Assembly: GCA_049792815.1 (NCBI GenBank) | Contig: JBARBG010000114.1 | Location: 1-20,935 of the forward strand | Direction: 5' to 3' | From: DAIDKA01 sp049792815 | GTDB taxonomy: Bacteria; Pseudomonadota; Gammaproteobacteria; Steroidobacterales; Steroidobacteraceae | DNA: 20,935 bases | Shown: positions 6,478 through 13,252 of the stretch, piece after piece | How positions within the stretch are numbered: position 1 is the stretch's first letter | Layout of the letters: the number at the start of each line of letters is the position of its first letter | The notes under the pieces: generated by a model | What the model was told of the DNA's origin: nothing | Databases searched by the model: none | Seen by the model: the letters and a program-made list of their open reading frames with translations, nothing else | Program-made: the position numbers and the translations under genes

Positions 6478-7618
6478 TCTTGGTCTCGAGGTTGGCGCGC
6501 GAATCGGCGTGCAGCAGCGCCTCATCCAGGGTCACGCGGTTCAGCTTCACCAGGCCATGCAAGGCGACATCGAAGCTCTGCACGCCGCGCTCACCGCTGG
6601 CGATGATGGCCTCCTTGATGCCCATGACGTCGCCCTTCTTGATCAGTTCGCCGATGTGCGGGGTGTTGAGCATGACCTCCACCGCCGCCACGCGCTTGCC
6701 GTCCTTGCCCATCACCAGGCGCTGCGCCATCACCGCGCGCAGGTATTGCGACAGGTCCAGGAAAATCTGGTTGTGTTGCTCGCGGGGGAACATGTTGATG
6801 ATGCGGTCAAGGGTCTCGGCACAGTTGTTGGCGTGCAGGGTCGCCAGCACCAGGTGCCCGGTGCCCGCCAGGCTGATCGCCGCCTCCATGCTCTCCTTGT
6901 CGCGGATTTCTCCGACGAGGATGACATCCGGCGCCGCACGCATGACGCTGCGCAGGGCGCGGGCGTAGGACCTGGTGTCGAGCCCGACCTCGCGCTGGTT
7001 GACGATGGAGCGCTTGTTGGTGTGCAGGAACTCGATCGGGTCCTCGATGGTCACGATGTGATCCGAAGAACCCTCGTTGCGATGGTTGATCATCGCCGCG
7101 ATGGTGGTGGACTTGCCCGAGCCGGTGGCACCGACCACCAGCACCAGGCCGCGCTTGAGCATGATGAGATCGCGCATCACGTCCGGCAGGTTCAGCGCTT
7201 CAAGGCGCGGCATATCGGCCGTGATATAGCGCAGCACCACGGCCGGGAAACCGCGCTGCAAGAAAATGTTGACCCGAAAGCGCCCCAGGCCGGGGCGCGA
7301 GATGGCGAAATCAATCTCCAGATCGGACTGAAAACGCTCCCGCTGCTCCTGGTTCATCAGGCCCATGGCGGTCTGGCGCACGACTTCGGGGGTCAGCACA
7401 TTCTTGTTGACCGGGAAGATCTGGCCTTCGATCTTGATCTTGATGGGGGCGTTGGCGGTGAAGAACAGGTCCGAGGCCTTCTTCTCCACCATCAGCTTGA
7501 ACAACGGCTTGGTATTGAGAACGGTCTGCGCCGGCGAATCGGCCCCGCCGGGGCCTTGGGCGGCACGCACCTCCGGTCCTTCCGCCTCCGGAAGCAGATC
7601 GTCGCTGGCCGCGTTCAC
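6464..7618 (-). CDS. Third PilT/PilU-family pilus retraction ATPase, PilU-like
   Basis: Secretion-superfamily hexameric ATPase, 384 residues. All nucleotide-handling elements are present: Walker A GATGSGKST (~163-171), Asp box TIEDPIEFLH (~190-199), Walker B VILVGEIRD (~232-240) and His box TGHLVLATLHAN (~253-264). The C-terminus, ADSRANLETKIN, resembles that of PilU (ADSKNELRLRIKL) rather than PilT, and the PilT-type AIRNLIRE motif is replaced by HIGELIKK. A poorly conserved, acidic and Gly-rich extension of ~33 residues precedes the core. If the GTG start (GTGA overlap with the pilU stop) is wrong, the core could begin near residue 33. It is the last of three tandem retraction ATPase genes. 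Expected function: accessory retraction motor at the cytoplasmic face of the pilus machine. Function is inferred from family only. Confidence 0.88.
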   Translation of the reverse strand: MNAASDDLLPEAEGPEVRAAQGPGGADSPAQTVLNTKPLFKLMVEKKASDLFFTANAPIKIKIEGQIFPVNKNVLTPEVVRQTAMGLMNQEQRERFQSDLEIDFAISRPGLGRFRVNIFLQRGFPAVVLRYITADMPRLEALNLPDVMRDLIMLKRGLVLVVGATGSGKSTTIAAMINHRNEGSSDHIVTIEDPIEFLHTNKRSIVNQREVGLDTRSYARALRSVMRAAPDVILVGEIRDKESMEAAISLAGTGHLVLATLHANNCAETLDRIINMFPREQHNQIFLDLSQYLRAVMAQRLVMGKDGKRVAAVEVMLNTPHIGELIKKGDVMGIKEAIIASGERGVQSFDVALHGLVKLNRVTLDEALLHADSRANLETKINFG

Positions 7619-8769
7619 AGGTTCTTGCCCTCGTCAGCTTCCTCGGACAGTGTGAGGCCGCCATCACCCGCATCGACGCGCTCGCGCCGGCTTTCCAGCT
7701 TGATGCGCAGGCGCAGCTCGTTCTTGGAGTCGGCATTGCGCAGCGCATCCTCGTAGGAGATGTAGCCGCTCTCGTAAAGCTCGTACAGGGACTGGTCGAA
7801 GGTGCGCATCCCCAACCTGGTGGAGCGCCCCATGACCTCCTTGATCTTGGCCACCTCGCCCTTGAAGATCAGGTCCTGGATCAGCGGCGAGTTGAGCATG
7901 ATTTCGGTGGCCGCGATGCGGCCGCCACCGGACTCACGCGGAATCAGCCGCTGTGACACGAAGGCGCGGGTATTGAGCGACAGGTCCATGAGCAGCTGTT
8001 CGCGCCGCTCATCCGGGAAGAAATTGATGATGCGGTCCAGCGCCTGGTTGGCGCTGTTCGCATGCAGCGTCGCCAGCACCAGGTGGCCGGTTTCGGCGAA
8101 CTGGATGGCGTATTCCATGGTCTCGCGGTCCCGGACCTCGCCGATGAGGATGACGTCCGGGGCCTGCCGCAGGGTGTTCTTCAGCGCCGCATGCCAGGAC
8201 TCGGTGTCGACCCCCACCTCGCGGTGCGTGATCACGCAGCCTTTGTGGTGATGAACGTACTCGACTGGATCTTCGATGGTGACGATGTGGTGGCGGGTAT
8301 TCTCGTTGCGATGCCCGATCATGGCGGCCAGCGAGGTCGACTTGCCCGAACCGGTGCCGCCGACGATCATCACCAGGCCGCGCTTGGTCATCGCGACTTC
8401 CTTCAATACCACCGGCAGGTCCAGCTCCTCGAAGCTGGGGATCTTGGCGTTGATCAGGCGCACCACGGCGCCGGTGGCGCCCTGCTGCACGAAGGCACTG
8501 ACGCGAAAGCGGCCGATGCCCGGCGGGGAGATGGCGAAGTTGCACTCCTTGGTGGCGTCGAATTCCTTGGTCTGCCGATCGTTCATGATGGCGCGCACCA
8601 GGGTCGCGGACTGCTCGGCGGTCAGCGCGCGATCGCTCTGCGGGCGCACCTCGCCATCGATCTTGATCGCCGGCGGAAAGCCCGCCGTGATGAACAGGTC
8701 GGACGCCTTCTTTTCCGTGACGCGCCGCAGCAGATCCTGCATCAGCTTGATGGCTTGATCGCGATCCAT
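7615..8769 (-). CDS. pilU: PilU, accessory pilus retraction ATPase
   Basis: PilT-dependent retraction ATPase, 384 residues. The body is close to P. aeruginosa PilU: KKASDLFITAGFPPAIKIDG, ECNFAISPPGIGRFRVSAF, Walker A GGTGSGKST (~137-145), IVTIEDPVEYVHHHKGCVI, TESWHAALKNTLRQAPDVIL, His box TGHLVLATLHANSANQALDR, then LNSPLIQDLIFKGEVAKIKE and NADSKNELRLRIKLES near the C-terminus. The start is 3 nt after the pilT stop, and the stop overlaps the GTG of the third ATPase gene. Established knowledge: PilU forms a hexamer that adds retraction force but needs PilT to act. A short acidic C-terminal tail (ends SEEADEGKNL) is variable in the family. Confidence 0.96.
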   Translation of the reverse strand: MDRDQAIKLMQDLLRRVTEKKASDLFITAGFPPAIKIDGEVRPQSDRALTAEQSATLVRAIMNDRQTKEFDATKECNFAISPPGIGRFRVSAFVQQGATGAVVRLINAKIPSFEELDLPVVLKEVAMTKRGLVMIVGGTGSGKSTSLAAMIGHRNENTRHHIVTIEDPVEYVHHHKGCVITHREVGVDTESWHAALKNTLRQAPDVILIGEVRDRETMEYAIQFAETGHLVLATLHANSANQALDRIINFFPDERREQLLMDLSLNTRAFVSQRLIPRESGGGRIAATEIMLNSPLIQDLIFKGEVAKIKEVMGRSTRLGMRTFDQSLYELYESGYISYEDALRNADSKNELRLRIKLESRRERVDAGDGGLTLSEEADEGKNL

Positions 8770-8772
8770 GGC

Positions 8773-9813
8773 TCAGAGCGCGTCCTTGTTGGAGGCCTTG
8801 TAGCGCGCCTCTTCCTTGCTCACCAGGCCCTTTGCGACCATATCGGTCAGACACTGATCCAGGGTCTGCATGCCCATGGCCTGGCCGGTCTGTATGGCCG
8901 AGAACATCTGGGCGATCTTGCCTTCGCGGATCAGATTGCGGATCGCAGGGGTGCCGATCATGATCTCGTGGGCCGCGATGCGGCCCCCGCCGTTCTTCTT
9001 CAGCAGGGTCTGGGAGATGACCGCCCGCAGGCTCTCGGAGAGCATCGAGCGCACCATTTCCTTCTCGGCGGCGGGAAAGACGTCAACGATTCGGTCGATG
9101 GTCTTCGCCGCCGAACTGGTGTGCAGGGTGCCGAACACCAGGTGTCCGGTTTCGGCCGCCGACAGCGCCAGGCGTATGGTCTCCAGGTCGCGCATTTCAC
9201 CGACCAGGACCACGTCGGGATCCTCGCGCAGCGCCGAACGCAGCGCCTCGGAGAAGCCCAGGGTGTCGCGGTGCACTTCGCGCTGGTTGATCAGGCAGCG
9301 TTTGGATTCGTGGACGAACTCGATCGGATCCTCGATGGTGATGATGTGGTCCGGGCGGTTGTCGTTGACGTGGTTGATCATGGCCGCAAGCGTCGTCGAC
9401 TTGCCCGACCCGGTCGGGCCCGTCACCAGCACCAGGCCGCGCGGCAGCATGCACAGGTCGCGGAAGATCTTCGGACAGTTCAGGTCGTCAAGGCTCAGGA
9501 TCAGCGACGGAATGGTGCGGAATACGGCGCCGGCACCACGATTCTGGTTGAAGGCGTTGACGCGGACGCGCGCCAGTTTTGGAATCTCGAAGGAAAAGTC
9601 GGTTTCGAAGAACTCCTCGTACGCCTTGCGCTGCTTGTCGTTCATGATGTCGTACACCATGCTGTGCACTTCCTTGTGGGCAAGGGCTGGCATGTTGATA
9701 CGCTTCATGTCGCCGTCGACACGGATCATCGGCGGTACGCCGGCGGACAGATGCAGGTCCGAAGCGCTGTTCTTCACCGCGAACGCTAGCAGCTGCGCAA
9801 TGTCTACGGCCAT
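8773..9813 (-). CDS. pilT: PilT, type IV pilus retraction ATPase
   Basis: Motor for pilus disassembly and twitching, 346 residues (P. aeruginosa PilT 344). Motifs: SASDLHLSAGVPPMIRVDGD near the N-terminus, Walker A GPTGSGKST (~132-140), Asp box TIEDPIEFVH (~159-168), Walker B VVLVGEMRDLETI (~201-213), His box TGHLVFGTLHTSSAAKTIDR (~222-241) and the PilT-specific AIRNLIREGK (~290-299), which is needed for retraction in studied PilT proteins. GAGGA lies 6 nt before the ATG. It is the first gene of a three-ATPase operon and is divergent from yggS across 67 nt, the same arrangement as PA0395/PA0394 in P. aeruginosa. It should be the essential member of the three. Confidence 0.97.
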   Translation of the reverse strand: MAVDIAQLLAFAVKNSASDLHLSAGVPPMIRVDGDMKRINMPALAHKEVHSMVYDIMNDKQRKAYEEFFETDFSFEIPKLARVRVNAFNQNRGAGAVFRTIPSLILSLDDLNCPKIFRDLCMLPRGLVLVTGPTGSGKSTTLAAMINHVNDNRPDHIITIEDPIEFVHESKRCLINQREVHRDTLGFSEALRSALREDPDVVLVGEMRDLETIRLALSAAETGHLVFGTLHTSSAAKTIDRIVDVFPAAEKEMVRSMLSESLRAVISQTLLKKNGGGRIAAHEIMIGTPAIRNLIREGKIAQMFSAIQTGQAMGMQTLDQCLTDMVAKGLVSKEEARYKASNKDAL

Positions 9814-9852
9814 TGAAGTTCCTCGAGGGACGGCAAGCGCGATTCAACTTCG

Positions 9853-9858
9853 AGTATA
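9853..9858 (-). promoter_or_regulatory. Candidate -10 box for the pilT-pilU operon
   Basis: TATACT on the minus strand (five of six matches), 40 nt before the pilT ATG, in the 67-nt divergent gap to yggS. No good -35 box is visible at the right spacing, so an activator or an extended arrangement may be needed. Low confidence. Confidence 0.3.
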
Positions 9859-9880
9859 GCGGAGGGGTTGGCCAGCCCAT

Positions 9881-10633
9881 ATGTTAATAGATCCACAGAA
9901 TTCGCTCACCGCGCAGCAGCTCGCCGGTAATCTCGCGCGGGTCCGGGCGCGGATCAGCGCTGCCGCGGCACAATCAGGCCGGAGTGTGGACCAGATCACA
10001 GTCGTCGGCGCCAGCAAGGGCCAGCCCGCCGCGGTTCTCGCCGCCGCGATGGCGGCGGGACTGCACGATTTCGGGGAGAGTTACGCCCAGGATGCCCTGC
10101 CGAAGATGGCCGCTCTGGCGCAGGGTCCGGCGCCGGTCTGGCACTTCATCGGTGCCTTGCAGGCGAACAAGACCCGCGTCGTGGCCGAGAACTTCGCGTG
10201 GGTCCATGGCATCGACCGCCTGCGCATCGCCGAGCGGCTGGCCGACCAGCGTCCCTATCACGCGCCGGCCCTCAACGTTTGCGTGCAGGTGCATATCGGC
10301 GGCGAAGCCAGCAAGGGCGGCGCCGATCCTACCGCGTTGCCGCAGCTGCTGCGCGACATCGCGCGGCTCCCGCGCCTGGCGCTGCGCGGACTGATGTGCC
10401 TGCCGCCACCGGAAGCTGATCCGGTGCGCCAGCGTCATTGGCTGCACCAGCTGCGACAGTTGTTTGAGAGCGTGAACGCTGACGGTGCGGGCCTCGACAC
10501 GCTGTCGATGGGCATGAGCGGCGATCTTGAAGCGGCGGTCCACGAAGGTGCAACGCTGGTGCGCGTCGGCACCGATCTGTTCGGCCCGCGCGTGGCGCCG
10601 CCAAGCCCCAGCCATATACAATCCTCGCGATGA
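9881..10633 (+). CDS. yggS: YggS-family pyridoxal-phosphate homeostasis protein (PLPBP)
   Basis: PLP-binding alanine-racemase-like barrel protein that buffers pyridoxal phosphate; no enzyme activity is established. It has 250 residues, within the family range. ITVVGASKGQPAAVL (~38-52) holds the PLP-linked Lys; then FGESYAQDAL, WHFIGALQANKTRVVAENFA (~87-106), VHGIDRLRIAERL, VQVHIGGEASKGG, LRGLM, LSMGMSGDLEAAVHEGATLV and VRVGTDLFG. These are the standard signatures with some substitutions (GESYAQ for GENYVQ). The GGAGG upstream lies 15 nt from the ATG, too far for ideal initiation. Its stop overlaps proC by 4 nt. The yggS-proC-yggT order is conserved widely in gammaproteobacteria. Confidence 0.94.
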   Translation: MLIDPQNSLTAQQLAGNLARVRARISAAAAQSGRSVDQITVVGASKGQPAAVLAAAMAAGLHDFGESYAQDALPKMAALAQGPAPVWHFIGALQANKTRVVAENFAWVHGIDRLRIAERLADQRPYHAPALNVCVQVHIGGEASKGGADPTALPQLLRDIARLPRLALRGLMCLPPPEADPVRQRHWLHQLRQLFESVNADGAGLDTLSMGMSGDLEAAVHEGATLVRVGTDLFGPRVAPPSPSHIQSSR

Positions 10634-11460
10634 AGTCTCTGCGTATCGGCTTTCTGGGCGGCGGCAACATGGCGCGCGCCCTCATCGGCGGCCTCATCGC
10701 GCGCGGCACGGCGCCCTCACAGATCAGTGTCGGGGAACCCTTCGCGACCGCCCGTGAGCAGCTGCTGCGGGACTTGAAGGTGCAGGCCAGCGCCGACAAC
10801 CGCAGCGCAATCGAGGGTTGCGCGCTGATCATCCTGGCGGTCAAGCCCCAGGAAGCCGGCAACGTCCTGCGACCGCTGGCATCGCAGCTGCAAAGCGCCC
10901 GCCCGGTGCTGCTGTCAGTCGCGGCCGGTATCCGCATTGCAGCGCTCAGTGCCTGGGCGGGAGCCGGCGTACCCATCATCCGCGCCATGCCCAATCGCCC
11001 CGCGCTGATAGGGGCCGGCATCACCGGCATCTATGCCGCCGCCTGGGTCAGCGCCGCGCAGCGCAGCCTTGCCGAACAGACCCTGCAGGCGGTGGGACAG
11101 TCGGTCTGGGTGCAACACGAAGCCGATCTTGATGGGGTCACCGCCCTGTCTGGCAGCGGCCCTGCCTACTTCTTTCTGCTCGCCGAACTCATGATGCAGG
11201 CGGCCATCGAACAGGGCCTGGCGCCCGAGGCGGCCCGCCGGCTCGCCGTTGCAACCCTGCACGGCGCCGGGGCACTGGCCGGTGCCTCAGACGGTGATCT
11301 CGCCCGCCTGCGCCAGGAGGTGACCTCACGGGGCGGCACCACCGAGGCCGCGCTCGACGCCTTCGCCGCCGCCGACCTCGCCGGCATCGTCGGCCGCGCC
11401 CTTGAGGCCGCCACCCGGCGTAGCCGCGAACTGGCCGACCAGTTTGGAACTGCTGAATGA
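10630..11460 (+). CDS. proC: Pyrroline-5-carboxylate reductase
   Basis: Last step of proline synthesis: NAD(P)H-dependent reduction of 1-pyrroline-5-carboxylate. It has 276 residues. The N-terminal Rossmann motif is IGFLGGGNMARALIGGL (~6-22), ILAVKPQ (~68-74) follows, RAMPNRPALIGAGITG lies in the middle, and the C-terminal substrate domain has VTALSGSGPAYFFLLAELM and VTSRGGTTEAAL. The conserved reading around the central motif is normally MPNTPA; here it is MPNRPA, a minor change. It overlaps yggS (ATGA) and yggT (ATGA) by 4 nt each, giving a coupled three-gene operon. Confidence 0.96.
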   Translation: MKSLRIGFLGGGNMARALIGGLIARGTAPSQISVGEPFATAREQLLRDLKVQASADNRSAIEGCALIILAVKPQEAGNVLRPLASQLQSARPVLLSVAAGIRIAALSAWAGAGVPIIRAMPNRPALIGAGITGIYAAAWVSAAQRSLAEQTLQAVGQSVWVQHEADLDGVTALSGSGPAYFFLLAELMMQAAIEQGLAPEAARRLAVATLHGAGALAGASDGDLARLRQEVTSRGGTTEAALDAFAAADLAGIVGRALEAATRRSRELADQFGTAE

Positions 11461-11984
11461 ACGCGATTTATTTTCTGGTCGACTCGGTGCTCACCCTGGC
11501 GCTGTACGTGGCGCTGCTGCGCCTGCTCATGCAATGGTCGCGGGCGGATTTCCGCAATCCGATCGCACAGGCGGTGGTCAAGATCACCAATCCAGTGATC
11601 ATGCCGCTGCGCCGGGTGCTCCCGCCCATCAATAAGATCGACACCGCCTCGGTCGTCACGGTGCTCATCGTGACCGTGGCCGATGTGGTGCTGATGAGTT
11701 CGGTGCGCGGCTTTGGCGTTCCGCCGCTGGTACTGCTGCTGCGCGCGGCGGCGCTGCTGCTCGCCACGTCGGTGCTGTGGTTGTATTTTTACGCCATTTT
11801 CCTCTATGCGCTGATGAGCCTCATCGCGCAGGGCAGCTACTCGCCCATGCAGCCGCTGCTGACCAGTCTGTGCGAGCCGGTATTGCAGCCCATTCGGCGT
11901 ATCATTCCGCCGATCGCGGGACTTGACCTGTCACCGCTGTGGGCCGGGCTTCTGATCCAGGCGCTGCTGATCCTGTTGCGCTGA
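11457..11984 (+). CDS. yggT: YggT-family integral membrane protein
   Basis: Inner-membrane protein of 175 residues with two YGGT repeats. Each repeat has a hydrophobic helix followed by an N/P-rich segment: NPIAQAVVKITNPVIMPLRR (~33-52) with VLPPI, and PLLTSLCEPVLQPIRRIIPP (~144-163). Hydrophobic stretches occur at ~4-26, ~61-80, ~85-105, ~108-130 and ~160-174. The family has been linked to osmotic tolerance and to cell-division site proteins in some bacteria, but the biochemical role is unknown. It overlaps proC by 4 nt. The small yggU (DUF167) gene that often follows is absent; a 278-nt gap comes next. Confidence 0.93.
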   Translation: MNAIYFLVDSVLTLALYVALLRLLMQWSRADFRNPIAQAVVKITNPVIMPLRRVLPPINKIDTASVVTVLIVTVADVVLMSSVRGFGVPPLVLLLRAAALLLATSVLWLYFYAIFLYALMSLIAQGSYSPMQPLLTSLCEPVLQPIRRIIPPIAGLDLSPLWAGLLIQALLILLR

Positions 11985-12035
11985 GCGCTCGCGGCGCTAA
12001 GCATGTAAGTCCGAGGAAAACAGCCACTTGCAGCA

Positions 12036-12054
12036 TGGTGCTGACGCAGCACCA
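12036..12054. terminator. Perfect hairpin downstream of yggT, possible weak terminator
   Basis: TGGTGCTG, loop ACG, CAGCACCA: an 8-bp perfect inverted repeat 52 nt after the yggT stop. There is no T-run on either side, so it is not a standard intrinsic terminator. It may be a 3'-end stabilising structure or a chance hairpin. Confidence 0.3.
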
Positions 12055-12166
12055 GTCGATGCTGTGACCGCTGCACGCGCCCGCATCGCACCCACGCACA
12101 AACCGCGTGCACACGCAAACGCTGAAAAAAAAGGCACTTCAAGCGCAGCAGCAGAGCAGAAATAGC

Positions 12167-12194
12167 TTGCGAATGTGTCCCCATGTGATATTTT
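12167..12194 (+). promoter_or_regulatory. Putative sigma-70 promoter for the HU gene
   Basis: -35 TTGCGA (12167-12172) and -10 TATTTT (12189-12194) with a 16-nt spacer. An A8 tract (12125-12132) lies about 35 nt upstream of the -35 box and could act through DNA curvature. The predicted leader is about 60 nt and contains a GC-rich hairpin. Consensus-based only. Confidence 0.45.
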
Positions 12195-12246
12195 TCGGCG
12201 CGATTCGTTATGCGCGGTGCGGTCCGCGCGCTTGGGTTACAACGTT

Positions 12247-12253
12247 GGAGGAG
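12247..12253 (+). promoter_or_regulatory. Strong Shine-Dalgarno site of the HU gene
   Basis: GGAGGAG, 9 nt before the ATG at 12263, one of the strongest ribosome binding sites in the window. It fits an abundant nucleoid protein. Confidence 0.75.
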
Positions 12254-12262
12254 TAGCAAAAC

Positions 12263-12577
12263 ATGGCGAAAAAGGGTGGCGCACCGACCAAGTCGGAGAT
12301 CCTGACTCAGATTTCCAAGGACACTTCACTGTCGCGCAAGCAGGTCAGTGGCGTGTTCGATTCTCTGAGTGGCGTGATCAAGAAGAGCCTGCGCAGCAAT
12401 GGCCTGTTCACACTGCCGGGCCTTTTGAAGCTGAAGGTCGTGAAGAAGCCCGCCACGAAGGCGCGTGAGGGCGTGAATCCGTTCACTGGCGAGAAGATGA
12501 CGTTCAAGGCGAAGCCCGCGAGCAAGAAGGTGCGCGTGCTGCCGCTGAAGAGCCTGAAGAGCATGGTGAATTCCTGA
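12263..12577 (+). CDS. Divergent HU-family DNA-binding protein
   Basis: Nucleoid-associated protein of 104 residues, longer than E. coli HU (90). Residues ~8-47 match the HU dimerisation helices (PTKSEILTQISKDTSLSRKQ). FTLPGLLKLKVV (~49-60) takes the place of VxLxGFGxFxV. NPFTGEKMTFKAKPASKKVR (~72-91) matches the arm region, where the tip Pro73 is retained but the usual GRNP is EGVNP. The ending LPLKSLKSMV matches KPGKALKDAV. The protein is very Lys-rich, with an extra basic N-terminus (MAKKGGAPTK). Monocistronic: own promoter, strong ribosome binding site and intrinsic terminator. It is not the housekeeping hupA/hupB type; probably an HU-like paralogue. Family assignment is firm, the exact role unknown. 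Confidence 0.92.
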   Translation: MAKKGGAPTKSEILTQISKDTSLSRKQVSGVFDSLSGVIKKSLRSNGLFTLPGLLKLKVVKKPATKAREGVNPFTGEKMTFKAKPASKKVRVLPLKSLKSMVNS

Positions 12578-12608
12578 TCCACCGACTTGGTGGCTGAATT
12601 CTCAAATG

Positions 12609-12643
12609 GCCCGGGTAAACGCCGTTTACCCGGGCTTTTGATT
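12609..12643 (+). terminator. Intrinsic terminator after the HU gene
   Basis: Perfect 12-bp stem GCCCGGGTAAAC / GTTTACCCGGGC with a 3-nt loop, followed by TTTTGATTT. It lies 31 nt after the HU stop. The TAA stop of the convergent hydrolase gene (12626-12628) is inside the downstream arm, so this hairpin also forms the end of the htpG-hydrolase message on the other strand, where the T-run is weaker. Confidence 0.88.
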
Positions 12644-13252
12644 TAGAAAGGCCGTTACGCGCTCGCGCAGCTCGGGCAGCCGGCCGTGAAAGTAATGACC
12701 CGCTCCGGGCAGCACCTGGAGCGTCGGCGCCGGATCGAGACCGCGCGCCCACTCCAGCATGCGTTGCGGAGCGACCACTTCATCGGCATCGCCCAGCAGC
12801 ACCAGCCACGCAGCGGCGGGCGTCACGGCCCCGATATCCATGCGATCCACTGCCGGTGCCACCGCCACCAGGCCCGCTGGAGCGGCTTCCTGGCTCGCCC
12901 GCACCGCCACGGCGGCCCCGAAGGAGAATCCTGCCAGCCACAGCTGCGCCTGGGGCCAGCGGGTGCGGCCGTAGCGGACCACCGCCAGCGCATCCTGCAC
13001 CTCGCCCGGGCCCCCATCATGCGTGCCGGCACTGGCGCCGACACCACGGAAATTGAATCGCAGACTGGGCATGCCCGAGTCATTGAAGGCGCGCGCGAGG
13101 GTGTGCACCACCTTGTTGCTCAGCGTCCCGCCGAAGAGCGGATGGGGATGACACACGACCGCGAAGGCCGCCGGCGCCGCCGGATCGACGTGGGCCGGAA
13201 AGTCCAGGCATGCCTCGAGGTCGCCCGCGGGTCCTTGCAGGACCAGGCTCAC
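12626..13252 (-). CDS. Alpha/beta hydrolase, COG2945-like
   Basis: Predicted serine hydrolase of 208 residues, probably cytoplasmic as no signal peptide is seen. Conserved features: VVCHPHPLFGGTLSNKVVHT (~32-51), typical of this group; RFNFRGVGASAGTHDGGPGE (~65-84); nucleophile motif GFSFG with Ser110; an acidic residue in GDADEVV (~154-160, probably Asp157); and His186 in GAGHYFHG. The triad is therefore complete. Substrate unknown. The GTG start overlaps the htpG stop (GTGA), so it is almost certainly co-transcribed and translationally coupled with htpG, which suggests heat-shock induction. Its stop lies inside the HU terminator stem. Confidence 0.88.
   Translation of the reverse strand: MSLVLQGPAGDLEACLDFPAHVDPAAPAAFAVVCHPHPLFGGTLSNKVVHTLARAFNDSGMPSLRFNFRGVGASAGTHDGGPGEVQDALAVVRYGRTRWPQAQLWLAGFSFGAAVAVRASQEAAPAGLVAVAPAVDRMDIGAVTPAAAWLVLLGDADEVVAPQRMLEWARGLDPAPTLQVLPGAGHYFHGRLPELRERVTAFLNQKPG

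Larger units (their letters stand above)
11985..12262. other. 278-nt intergenic region between yggT and the HU gene
   Basis: No convincing gene. It holds a perfect 8-bp hairpin at 12036-12054, an A8 tract at 12125-12132, a promoter-like pair at 12167-12194 and a 6-bp GC-rich hairpin at 12212-12229 in the presumed HU leader. Base composition between about 12120 and 12200 is clearly more AT-rich than the surrounding genes. Confidence 0.6.

Noticed and set aside
6362..7756. A 464-codon open frame on the plus strand across the end of pyrB and the third ATPase
   Set aside because: It overlaps two well-supported genes and has no conserved sequence.
8062..9789. A 575-codon open frame on the plus strand
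   Set aside because: It is antisense to pilU and pilT, which have complete motifs. The composition (Asp/His/Gln/Gly repeats) shows no family signature and no start site.
6464..9813. Recent duplication or repeat element among the three ATPase genes
   Set aside because: The similarity is at protein level and limited to motifs. The sequences differ clearly in their N- and C-termini, so this is old paralogy, not a recent repeat.
12125..12132. A8 tract considered as the T-run of a minus-strand terminator
   Set aside because: No stable hairpin precedes it on the minus strand and no minus-strand gene lies upstream to be terminated.
11837..12259. A 140-codon open frame on the minus strand covering the yggT-HU gap
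   Set aside because: No ribosome binding site, no recognisable sequence, overlaps the end of yggT and the HU promoter region. The gap looks regulatory rather than coding.
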